From positions 1 through 8,683 of the forward strand of contig CAMCQX010000051.1 in the NCBI GenBank assembly GCA_945876985.1: 8,683 nt of DNA, in the 5' to 3' direction. Within the stretch, counting starts at the first letter, position 1, and each line of letters opens with the position of its first letter. Origin of the DNA: Chitinophaga pinensis (lineage in GTDB: Bacteria > Bacteroidota > Bacteroidia > UKL13-3). This document shows positions 1 to 6,084 of the stretch, in pieces. The notes beneath the pieces are model-generated. The model worked only from the letters and a program-made list of their open reading frames with translations. It made no database searches and was not told where the DNA came from. The position numbers were made by a program, and so were the translations under genes.

Positions 1-794
1 TTTGCTAATAAATGAGCTATTACTTTTCCGTTTTCGCAATGTGCTTTCATGCGCAAATGCAAAGTTTTTAAACCACGTAATACCAAGAAACAATCTTGAG
101 GGCCTGGAGTGGCTCCACAGCTATTATTAATAAATGCTAATTGTTCAAACAAAGAATCATCGTTTACAATTAACGCACCCATAATTACATCGCTATGTCC
201 GCCCATGTATTTAGTAGCCGAATGCATGACTATATTTGCGCCTAAATCTAGCGGATTTTGTAAATAGGGTGAAGCAAAAGTATTGTCAACACCTAATATT
301 AAATGATGCGCGTTGGCAATGGCTGCACACGCAGCAATATCAACTATTTGCATGGTAGGATTGGTGGGTGTTTCAATCCAAATCAACTTGGTATTTGCAT
401 TGATACTTGCTATAATATTTTGTGCATTATTTAAATCAATGAAATGAAATTTGATGCCATAATTAGCAAAAATTTTAGTAAACATGCGGTAAGTTCCACC
501 ATATAAATCGTTACCTGTAATTACTTCATCTCCTGGCTTCAAAAGCTTAACTACTGCGTCAATGGCACCCATTCCACTGCTAAAACACAAGCCATGCTTA
601 CCATTTTCTAAAGCAGCAATACATTTTTGCAAAGCATCGCGCGTTGGATTTTTTCCACGTGCATAAGCATATCCTTGGTGTTTACCCGGACTAGCTTGCC
701 AAAATGTAGACGTTTGATAAATGGGAGTCATTACTGCACCAGTAGTTGGATCAGGTTCTTGTCCAGCATGTATAGCTTTGGTAGCAAATTTCAT
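1..794 (-). CDS. metB: Cystathionine gamma-synthase/lyase family PLP enzyme (C-terminus beyond window)
   Basis: This is a cytosolic PLP-dependent trans-sulfuration enzyme. Members join an activated homoserine to cysteine to make cystathionine (synthase) or split cystathionine (lyase). The 264 residues present follow the family from its first residue. YAR at 44-46 matches the YxR that binds the partner subunit's PLP phosphate, and SSGMGA at 72-77 forms the phosphate loop. Tyr98 in DLYGGT stacks on the cofactor, ETPTNP lies at 141-146 and Asp170 in VDNTFA contacts the pyridine nitrogen. Lys195 in SATKYMGGHSD is the Schiff-base lysine. Relatives have about 380 residues, so roughly the last 115 lie off the left edge. 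The ATG at 794 gives the canonical N-terminus MKFATKAIHAGQ. The overall sequence resembles proteins annotated as cystathionine gamma-synthase in Bacteroidota. Synthase, gamma-lyase and methionine gamma-lyase cannot be separated reliably from this part, so the symbol is tentative while the family is secure. Confidence 0.9.
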   Translation of the reverse strand, partial: MKFATKAIHAGQEPDPTTGAVMTPIYQTSTFWQASPGKHQGYAYARGKNPTRDALQKCIAALENGKHGLCFSSGMGAIDAVVKLLKPGDEVITGNDLYGGTYRMFTKIFANYGIKFHFIDLNNAQNIIASINANTKLIWIETPTNPTMQIVDIAACAAIANAHHLILGVDNTFASPYLQNPLDLGANIVMHSATKYMGGHSDVIMGALIVNDDSLFEQLAFINNSCGATPGPQDCFLVLRGLKTLHLRMKAHCENGKVIAHLLA

Positions 795-822
795 AGTTGA
801 ATTGGTTTTAAAATTTATGCTA

Positions 823-830
823 CAAACTTA
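823..830 (-). promoter_or_regulatory. Predicted -7 promoter element of the metB-like gene
   Basis: Read on the minus strand this is TAAGTTTG, a match to the Bacteroidota -7 consensus TAnnTTTG, 28 bases upstream of the ATG at 794. Transcription would start near 817-819 and leave a leader of about 25 bases. No convincing -33 element (TTTG or TTG) is visible at the usual 19-21 base spacing, so the call rests on one short motif and its position. Confidence 0.4.
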
Positions 831-877
831 TACTATTTTTCAAAACATACTATTTAACTTTTAGCAGCAAAAATCAA

Positions 878-975
878 ATGTTGAATGTTGAATGTTGGAT
901 GTTGGATGTTGGATGTTGAATGTTGGATGTTGAATGTTGGATGTTGAATGTTGGATGTTGAATGTTGGATGTTGG
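878..975. repeat. Heptanucleotide tandem repeat, 14 perfect-length units
   Basis: Fourteen consecutive 7-base units, each ATGTTGA or ATGTTGG, occupy exactly 98 bases with no insertion or deletion. Only the seventh base varies, always a purine. Read left to right the last bases are A A G G G A G A G A G A G G, so the middle part is effectively a 14-base unit repeated. Because 7 is not a multiple of 3, a change in copy number would shift any overlapping frame, but no gene crosses the array. It lies 84 bases upstream of the metB-like start codon and 185 bases upstream of the antitoxin start. This is a simple tandem repeat, not a CRISPR, since there are no spacers. Confidence 0.97.
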
Positions 976-990
976 AAATCTTACAGGAAA

Positions 991-1022
991 TTGTAAAGAG
1001 GTTTAGTTAAAAGTCTTTACAA
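991..1022. repeat. Inverted repeat, 9-base perfect arms
   Basis: TTGTAAAGA at 991-999 and TCTTTACAA at 1014-1022 are exact reverse complements around a 14-base spacer. A competing pairing, TTAGTT at 1003-1008 with AACTAA at 1021-1026, overlaps it. The arms are AT-rich and have no following T run, so this is not a convincing terminator. It could be a protein-binding site or chance symmetry in AT-rich DNA. Confidence 0.5.
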
Positions 1023-1128
1023 CTAACAGTCTATTTATATAACATTGTCCGACTCCACTGGATTATATGAAGGAATAGTGGAAATAGTTATGATCAAATA
1101 AAATTAAAGGTTATGAGTTCATATTTTT

Positions 1129-1136
1129 TATATTTG
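1129..1136 (+). promoter_or_regulatory. Predicted -7 promoter element of the toxin-antitoxin pair
   Basis: TATATTTG matches TAnnTTTG and ends 24 bases before the antitoxin ATG at 1161, giving a predicted leader of about 20 bases. No clear -33 element is seen at 19-21 bases upstream. The leader (AACAAAAAATTATTAACAAC) lacks a Shine-Dalgarno sequence and is A-rich, as is common in this phylum. Confidence 0.45.
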
Positions 1137-1160
1137 TAAAAACAAAAAATTATTAACAAC

Positions 1161-1355
1161 ATGAAAGGTGTAAGCTATATAACCGATGATAAAAACCGTA
1201 AGAAAGCAGTTGTTATCGAAATGAAAACTTTGGTTCAATATGATGAACAAATAGAAGATTTATTTGATGTAATCATTGCTGAATCGCGCGCAGAAGAGCC
1301 AACTGTAGCTTGGGAGGAAGTGAAAATGCAACTAAAGAAAAAAGGTAAACTGTAA
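1161..1355 (+). CDS. Small antitoxin of a RelE/ParE-type toxin-antitoxin pair
   Basis: This 64-residue protein is called an antitoxin mainly from size, order and its partner: it ends two bases before the start of a RelE/ParE-type toxin. The N-terminal stretch VSYITDDKNRKKAVVIEM (about residues 4-21) reads as two beta strands joined by a basic turn. Phd/YefM- and RelB-like antitoxins often have such a segment for dimerisation and DNA binding. An acidic, helix-prone middle (about 25-47, IEDLFDVIIAESRAEEP) and a charged tail ending in KKKGKL would wrap the toxin. I do not recognise a named subfamily. Antitoxins of this kind usually bind their own promoter, but no clear operator is visible. It is intact, in contrast to its partner. 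The ATG at 1161 is the first plausible start after the predicted promoter. Confidence 0.75.
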   Translation: MKGVSYITDDKNRKKAVVIEMKTLVQYDEQIEDLFDVIIAESRAEEPTVAWEEVKMQLKKKGKL

Positions 1356-1357
1356 TA

Positions 1358-1614
1358 ATGTACAGCATTGTTTTAAAGAAGTCGGCTCAAAAAGAATTAA
1401 GCAAACTTCCCACAACCATTGTAAAGAAAATTGCTTCTGTAATTGATGATTTGGCAAGCAATCCTCGCCCTGTTGGTGCTAAGAAATTGGAATCGCAAAA
1501 AATGAATTATGGCGTGTAAGAACCGGAGATTATAGGATTGTTTATAGTATTGAAGATGTGGTAAAAGTTATAGAAATACAAAAGATAGGCCATAGAAAAG
1601 ATATTTATAAATAG
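1358..1614 (+). pseudogene. RelE/ParE-type toxin, interrupted by a one-base frameshift
   Basis: Family members are small toxins: RelE-like ones cut mRNA in the ribosome and ParE-like ones act on gyrase. From the ATG at 1358 the frame reads a typical N-terminus (KKSAQKELSKLP, then a helix, then LASNPRPVGAKKL) and stops early at TAA 1517-1519, after 53 residues. The rest of the fold lies in the -1 frame: NELWRVRTGDYRIVYSIED, then VIEIQKIGHRKDIYK, ending at TAG 1612-1614. Adding one A to the A run at 1497-1502 gives CAA AAA AAT GAA and a continuous 85-residue protein, normal for the family. Both halves are well conserved, including the GDYRIVY core strand and the C-terminal GHRKDIY, so the damage is recent, is a sequencing error in a homopolymer, or is bypassed by slippage. 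The call as a broken RelE/ParE gene is firm. Whether toxin is made is unknown. Confidence 0.87.
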
Positions 1615-1648
1615 AAAACAATCCTCTTAAAAAAAAATTTATCAATTT

Positions 1649-1705
1649 GTCAGTTCGAGCGAAGTCGAGAACTGGCTAATGGTTCTAGAAACAGCTCGAA
1701 CTGAC
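1649..1705. repeat. Palindromic intergenic repeat with 12-base perfect arms
   Basis: GTCAGTTCGAGC at 1649-1660 and GCTCGAACTGAC at 1694-1705 are exact reverse complements with 33 bases between them. A third related copy inside (TCGAGAACTG, ending at 1674) allows a second fold, CAGTTC 1651-1656 with GAACTG 1669-1674, and a further inner pairing, AGAAC 1668-1672 with GTTCT 1682-1686. The element fills most of the gap between the toxin remnant and the cytochrome gene, which converge here. It could end transcription of the cytochrome: on the minus strand a T run (complement of A at 1629-1637) follows about a dozen bases past the stem, further than in a classic terminator. From memory, sequences of the type CAGTTCGAGCGnAGTCGAGAACTG recur between genes in Bacteroidota, so it may be a dispersed repeat. 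Confidence 0.7.
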
Positions 1706-1727
1706 TCAAAAATCTTAAAACTTATTA

Positions 1728-3695
1728 TTACAATTTCCCCATCAATTGTTTCACTTCTTCATTTTTGGGATTAATTACCAATATTCGTTTCAATAATTTT
1801 AGTGCTTCAGTTTTGTTATTTTCTATGTTATAAACTGCTGCTAAGTTTAGCAATGCTTGTTCGTTATCTGGATTTAATGCTAATGCTTTATTATAATTGT
1901 TTTTGGCTAGCGCAATATTGTTTTGTTTTAAATATGCAAAGCCCAAATTCACATAACTTCCCTCCTGCTTGTTGTTTGTTTTTAAATTATTGTTTAGCAA
2001 TGAAATTGCCTCATCTAATTTATTCAACATGATTTTAGCTTGCGCCAATTTATCAATAAAATCAATACTTTGCGAAGATAGCGACACAGCTTTCTCAAAA
2101 AATAATTCTGCTCTTACAAAATCATTTTTACTTAAAAAAGCTTGTCCAACTCGGTAACATAGCCAAGCATTTGTTTGTTCATTTACATTTATAAATGATG
2201 CTTTATTTACAATCGATTCAAAGTCGTTTTGCAAAAAATACATTTGAATTTGCGCAGCCAACCAATCCATTTCTGTATGATTTTTTATCAAATCATTTGC
2301 TTGCAATAAAGCTGTTTGATTTCCATTGAATTTCTCAACATAATTAATTAATGCTTTGGTTTTTGATAAATCAGTTGTATTTGAATTATTGATACAATAT
2401 AAACCAGCAAACTCTTTTACTTTGTCTATTTCTTGTTGCTTAGTAGGTTTCTTTATCCAATGATCATGAACCGAAACATGCGGAATATCTATGGTTCCCG
2501 AACGTGGCATGTGGCAACTTGAACAATCATTTTGTTTCACCATTCTGTTCTTTTCTGTTTCAGCACACACCGTTTGCGTGTTGCTTGAATGGCACTTGAT
2601 ACAGGCATTATTAAATATTTGTGTACCTGTTTTTTTAACACTTACATGCGGATTATGGCAAGTAATACAAGTTAAATTTAAAGTTTCAAAGTTTTTACCT
2701 GCGGTTTTATTTTGCTTGTTACTTTCAGTAAAACATTTGCTTAATTGTAATCGTTGCGCATGACTGGCCATGATGAATTCATCGTTCTGACCTTTGTATT
2801 TAGGCATATATACTTCCCAAAAATCGCTTAATACCATGCCCGGCTTAAAATCTTTAAACGTTTTTCCTTCCTTTAAAACCGAATTCCCTTGTAAATGGCA
2901 ACGTTGGCATAAATCTATTTGGCGTTCCCAGGGTAATTTTTTAGGATTAACAATGGTGTAATCAATTTCGTGTGCGGTGTCTACTATATTACCAGCAAGC
3001 TTATCTTTTAAATGTGCTTCACCAGGCCCATGACAACGTTCACAGTCAATGCCATTTGGAATATTTACAAATTTATTGGCTGTAAAATCTGTTACACTTG
3101 GAAATGCATTGTGGCAACTCATGCACTCAAATTCTATGGTGCGACTAAAGCGACTGTTACTACCATTTTCAAAACCTGGGGGTAAATCCCATTTCTGTAA
3201 TTGTGCATACCACGTTAATGGCAATTGATAAATATATCCGTTTACATTCATCAAATGCGAATTGGTATGTTGGCCAGAGCCAATGATATAATCCACCTTT
3301 TCGGTGCGTTTATAAATGGTATCTTTTCCTTCTAACCTATATTCTAAAATATACATAGTATTATTTTTCCAATAAGGATGGTAATACATGTTTTTAAATT
3401 TATCGAAAACTACATGGTGTTTGGTAAAATCTGCACTCGATTTTTGAGGTGTTGCCAAGTCAAAACTTTTACCCATTCCCGTTTCTATATATGAATTATA
3501 AATATCGGCATGGCAAGCTCTGCATTGTTGCATTCCCAAATATTTAACAGAATCGTTATGGTTTAAATATTTGCTTTCTATGGTTGTTGATTCATTGCTA
3601 TTGCAAAATATTTGGAAAGAAATTCCAATTAAAATTGCAGCAAACCATAAAAAATGTTTTTTCTCTTTCAAGATTGTCTTTATTATTTTCTTCAA
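1728..3695 (-). CDS. Seven-haem c-type cytochrome with C-terminal TPR repeats
   Basis: This 655-residue exported electron-transfer protein has seven CxxCH haem c sites, starting at residues 58, 191, 218, 263, 343, 365 and 391. It begins with a basic N-terminus and a hydrophobic stretch (about 15-30), either a signal peptide or a membrane anchor. Cys31 follows that segment, but FQIFC is a poor lipobox. The haem region ends in CHMPRSGTIDIPHVSVHDHW, reminiscent of cytochrome c554-type multihaem proteins. Free histidines (such as 143, 147, 350, 406, 410, 412) could be second haem ligands. From about 510 to the end come roughly four TPR units, the clearest at 580-612 (ending ALNPD) and 613-645 (ending VINPK), suggesting a protein partner. 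The start is TTG at 3695: no in-frame ATG or GTG precedes it, the frame is closed at 3714-3716, and the next in-frame ATG (residue 55) would lose the export signal. It follows the TonB receptor by 46 bases with no terminator, so the two are probably one transcript. Electron donor and substrate are unknown. Confidence 0.88.
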   Translation of the reverse strand: MKKIIKTILKEKKHFLWFAAILIGISFQIFCNSNESTTIESKYLNHNDSVKYLGMQQCRACHADIYNSYIETGMGKSFDLATPQKSSADFTKHHVVFDKFKNMYYHPYWKNNTMYILEYRLEGKDTIYKRTEKVDYIIGSGQHTNSHLMNVNGYIYQLPLTWYAQLQKWDLPPGFENGSNSRFSRTIEFECMSCHNAFPSVTDFTANKFVNIPNGIDCERCHGPGEAHLKDKLAGNIVDTAHEIDYTIVNPKKLPWERQIDLCQRCHLQGNSVLKEGKTFKDFKPGMVLSDFWEVYMPKYKGQNDEFIMASHAQRLQLSKCFTESNKQNKTAGKNFETLNLTCITCHNPHVSVKKTGTQIFNNACIKCHSSNTQTVCAETEKNRMVKQNDCSSCHMPRSGTIDIPHVSVHDHWIKKPTKQQEIDKVKEFAGLYCINNSNTTDLSKTKALINYVEKFNGNQTALLQANDLIKNHTEMDWLAAQIQMYFLQNDFESIVNKASFINVNEQTNAWLCYRVGQAFLSKNDFVRAELFFEKAVSLSSQSIDFIDKLAQAKIMLNKLDEAISLLNNNLKTNNKQEGSYVNLGFAYLKQNNIALAKNNYNKALALNPDNEQALLNLAAVYNIENNKTEALKLLKRILVINPKNEEVKQLMGKL

Positions 3696-3741
3696 ATAAA
3701 GAAAAATTAAAGCTTATTATCATCAAGTAAATAATAAAAAT

Positions 3742-6006
3742 TTATTTGAAACTATACCTTACTCCAACAAAGGCCCTGATGCCTTGCAATGGAGCATAAT
3801 TATAACTCGGATCAAAAGTATAACCATTAGGATTATTGAGCGAAACTTGTTTGTCAAATGGGTCAAACGGACGCATGATTGGATGCTTAGGAATAAAATT
3901 TAACAAGTTTTTTGCTCCACCATAAATGGATAAATTATTTTTAAATATTTTTGTTATTTGTACATTGATCAATGCAAACCAAGGTGATTCTGCAGGCCTG
4001 AAATCATTTGGTAAAACAGGTAAAAGCATCGGACTGGTGAGCGTTCCATTCAAATCAATGGTAATTTTTGGTTTGATAAAATGGTAATTTAAACCATAAT
4101 TAAAAGTAAGTGGCGGTGTTTGGATTTGATTTTGCTTTTTTTCTAAATTCAAACTGTCTTTATTCATAGTAAAAACTTCCACCAAAGTAAAACCTATATT
4201 GGCTTTTATGTTTTTATTGAATGTAGCATCGGCATTTACATTCAAACCTCTGTTGATTGAATATCCATTCAAATTATTAAAGATAATTTTATTGGCATCA
4301 GTAAAATAATCAGGTACAATTCTATTGGTAAAATAAGTATAAAATACATTCGCATCTAAGTTAATAAATCCTTTATTGATAGAGAAATATCTAACAAAAT
4401 TAAACGATACATTCCACGATTGTTCAGGCTTCAGCTCGTTTACAATTACTACTTGCCTTGCTCCTGTTAAAGCTGCATGTTCCTCACTAAAAAGATTTAC
4501 AACCCGATAGCCATTACCCAAACTTAACCTAAAAGTGTTAAAAGTATTTGGTGAAAATTTATAGTTTAATCGTGGAGAAAATATAGCACCATGAATTGAA
4601 TTCATATCACAACGCAAACCCATTAACATTTTATGTTTTTGATTAATTTTAAAATCGTTTTGAATAAAAAAACCTGGTAAGTAAATTACGCTTGGTTTAT
4701 TGATTGAATCTATTGTTTGGGTAACGGAGGTATTATCATCATAATAGGTATAACGCAATGCAGCGCCCATTAAAATATTGTGTTTTTTAGCTATTGTTTT
4801 ATCAAATGTTATTTGGTTAAATGCAATGATTTGAGTGGCCAAATATGCTACTTTTCCGTACACCGAATTTTGATCATGGTAATTAATTGAACTATTTAAA
4901 ACCACTTTTTCCTTAAAATACGGCAATTGATAATTACCTAATAATTCCAATCTTTTGGTTTGAATACTTTCACCATAAACACTGTCGCCACCTCTGAACG
5001 ATTGATTCCATTGCGTTTCCCCGCCCCACCTGTCTTCATAAAAAACCCTTGCTGCAATATTTGCAATTCGGTTTTCTTTTCGTTCAATATTGGTTTTATT
5101 AAATACTGAAATGCGTTTTTGAAGGGTAATATCAGTAAAATTATCATTGTTTAAATCCCATATTTTATCAAAATAAAATACATTGGCACTTATTAAAGAA
5201 TTAATTTTTGTGCTTAATTTAAATTTATAAGCCATGTCTAAATTATTTTCCAAATAACTAGTGGAGTTAAAATCAATGCTAAACTTTGGTGCTTTCAAAG
5301 GATTTTTAGTAATGATATTGATTAAGCCACCAACCGCTTCTGATCCATATAAAGTAGATGCTGGCCCACGCTGAATTTCTACTCTTTCAATGATTGAATT
5401 AGGAATTCCCATCAATCCATAAACAGTGGAAAGTGCCGAAACTATTGGCATTCCATCAATCATTACCATGGTATATGGGCCTTCCATTCCATTAATATGA
5501 ATATCGCCAGTATTGCAAACATTGCAGTTTAATTGTGGCCTAACACCATTCACCATGCCAATGGCTTCAAAAATATTAGACGTAGGATTTTGTTGGAACA
5601 ATTTAGGCGAAATAACTTCAACGGGAACAGTACTTTCTTTCCTACTTATTTCCTTTAAAGTTCCGCTTACCACCACTTCATTCAATTCATTTTCAATGGC
5701 TAATAAATTTATTTCTATTGTATTATTTAAAATATTTTTCTTAAAATATTTCAATGATTTACTTTCAAATCCTATGGCTTTGATGGTTAAAGTAAAAGAA
5801 TCATTTACCATATTTTTAAAAACAAATCTTCCATCATTGTCGGTTTGAATACTTAACTTGGTTTCTTTAATGGTAACAATTGCAAAAGGAATTGGAGTTC
5901 CATCAGAAACAATTTTTCCTTTAAAATCAAGTGATTGAGCCGATAACTGTTGATTAAAAAGGATAAACAAAAGGACTGATGAAAAGTATTTATTCAATGT
6001 ATTCAT
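3742..6006 (-). CDS. TonB-dependent outer-membrane receptor, FepA/CirA-like, with CxxC in the plug
   Basis: This is a complete 754-residue outer-membrane receptor. Residues 1-23 are a signal peptide (cut near LSAQ). About 26-105 is a carboxypeptidase-regulatory-like beta domain (DGTPIPFAIVTI, then TDNDGRFVFKNM). About 108-235 is the plug, starting NEVVVSGT and containing DGMPIV, ERVEIQRGPASTLYGSEAVGGLINIIT. The rest is the 22-strand barrel, closing with FVGVRYSFK. Such receptors use TonB/ExbBD energy to import ferric siderophores, haem, cobalamin or metals. It has no SusD partner beside it, so it is not a glycan SusC/D system. Cys161 and Cys164 (LNCNVCNTGDI) sit in the plug at a surface-facing position in homologues and could bind metal or form a disulfide. 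It is the first gene of a probable operon with the multihaem cytochrome and diverges from a DtxR-family repressor across an operator-like palindrome, which points to metal-related uptake. The actual substrate cannot be read from the sequence. Confidence 0.92.
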   Translation of the reverse strand: MNTLNKYFSSVLLFILFNQQLSAQSLDFKGKIVSDGTPIPFAIVTIKETKLSIQTDNDGRFVFKNMVNDSFTLTIKAIGFESKSLKYFKKNILNNTIEINLLAIENELNEVVVSGTLKEISRKESTVPVEVISPKLFQQNPTSNIFEAIGMVNGVRPQLNCNVCNTGDIHINGMEGPYTMVMIDGMPIVSALSTVYGLMGIPNSIIERVEIQRGPASTLYGSEAVGGLINIITKNPLKAPKFSIDFNSTSYLENNLDMAYKFKLSTKINSLISANVFYFDKIWDLNNDNFTDITLQKRISVFNKTNIERKENRIANIAARVFYEDRWGGETQWNQSFRGGDSVYGESIQTKRLELLGNYQLPYFKEKVVLNSSINYHDQNSVYGKVAYLATQIIAFNQITFDKTIAKKHNILMGAALRYTYYDDNTSVTQTIDSINKPSVIYLPGFFIQNDFKINQKHKMLMGLRCDMNSIHGAIFSPRLNYKFSPNTFNTFRLSLGNGYRVVNLFSEEHAALTGARQVVIVNELKPEQSWNVSFNFVRYFSINKGFINLDANVFYTYFTNRIVPDYFTDANKIIFNNLNGYSINRGLNVNADATFNKNIKANIGFTLVEVFTMNKDSLNLEKKQNQIQTPPLTFNYGLNYHFIKPKITIDLNGTLTSPMLLPVLPNDFRPAESPWFALINVQITKIFKNNLSIYGGAKNLLNFIPKHPIMRPFDPFDKQVSLNNPNGYTFDPSYNYAPLQGIRAFVGVRYSFK

Positions 6007-6030
6007 ACAATTAGAGCAGCAAATATAATA

Positions 6031-6048
6031 TGTTAGACTTATCTAACA
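6031..6048. promoter_or_regulatory. Perfect palindrome, probable operator of the adjacent DtxR-family repressor
   Basis: TGTTAGACTTATCTAACA consists of TGTTAGA and its exact reverse complement TCTAACA around CTTA. Two more outer positions also pair (6028 with 6051, 6029 with 6050), with one mismatch between. Its core TTAGA-n4-TCTAA resembles DtxR/IdeR/MntR operators, which are built on TTAGG...CCTAA. It lies 25 bases upstream of the receptor start codon, overlaps the receptor's predicted -7 element by two bases, covers the predicted receptor transcription start, and lies 37-54 bases upstream of the repressor's start. That placement suits repression of the receptor-cytochrome operon and perhaps autoregulation. 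Binding by the neighbouring regulator is inferred. Confidence 0.75.
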
Positions 6049-6054
6049 AATATA
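6047..6054 (-). promoter_or_regulatory. Predicted -7 promoter element of the receptor-cytochrome operon
   Basis: Read on the minus strand this is TATATTTG, a full match to TAnnTTTG. It predicts a start near 6041-6043, inside the palindrome, and a leader of about 36 bases to the ATG at 6006. No clear -33 element is present at the usual distance, where the divergent repressor promoter lies. Confidence 0.5.
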
Positions 6055-6072
6055 TTTTATGAATAGTATTAT

Positions 6073-6080
6073 TATATTTG
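6073..6080 (+). promoter_or_regulatory. Predicted -7 promoter element of the DtxR-family repressor
   Basis: TATATTTG matches TAnnTTTG and ends only four bases before the ATG at 6085. With a usual start a few bases past the element, the mRNA would begin at or within a few bases of the start codon, so it would be leaderless or nearly so. Only 18 bases separate it from the opposing -7 element at 6047-6054, so two polymerases could hardly occupy both promoters at once. Confidence 0.45.
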
Positions 6081-6084
6081 AGGC

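Larger units (their letters stand above)
795..1160. other. Intergenic region, 366 bases, no gene seen
   Basis: This region separates the divergently transcribed metB-like gene and toxin-antitoxin pair. It holds predicted promoter elements for each side (823-830 minus, 1129-1136 plus), the heptamer array at 878-975 and an inverted repeat at 991-1022. I see no open frame with coding character, no tRNA-like fold and no recognisable riboswitch. Between 1023 and 1128 I see nothing beyond AT-rich sequence with a short GC-richer patch near 1048-1060. Confidence 0.7.

Noticed and set aside
878..975. CRISPR array
   Set aside because: The units are 7 bases long and contiguous with no spacers, and no cas gene is nearby.
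1497..1503. Canonical -1 programmed frameshift heptamer in the toxin gene
   Set aside because: In frame the site is A AAA ATG, which does not fit X XXY YYZ for both tRNAs, and six A is short for efficient polymerase slippage. Loss of one A or a sequencing error is simpler.
3600..3610. Lipobox making the cytochrome a lipoprotein at Cys31
   Set aside because: The residues before the cysteine are FQIF, with Phe at -1 where a small residue is needed, so lipidation is not supported.
1728..3695. NrfA-type nitrite reductase or octahaem hydroxylamine/tetrathionate reductase
   Set aside because: There are seven CxxCH sites and no CxxCK, and the TPR tail is foreign to NrfA. No catalytic assignment can be made.
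5513..5848. Open frame on the plus strand inside the receptor gene
   Set aside because: It is antisense to strongly conserved plug-domain codons, has no family resemblance and no promoter, so it is a shadow of the receptor gene.
3742..6006. SusC-type glycan importer
   Set aside because: No SusD gene lies beside it, the length of 754 residues is short for SusC, and the neighbour is a metal-dependent repressor.
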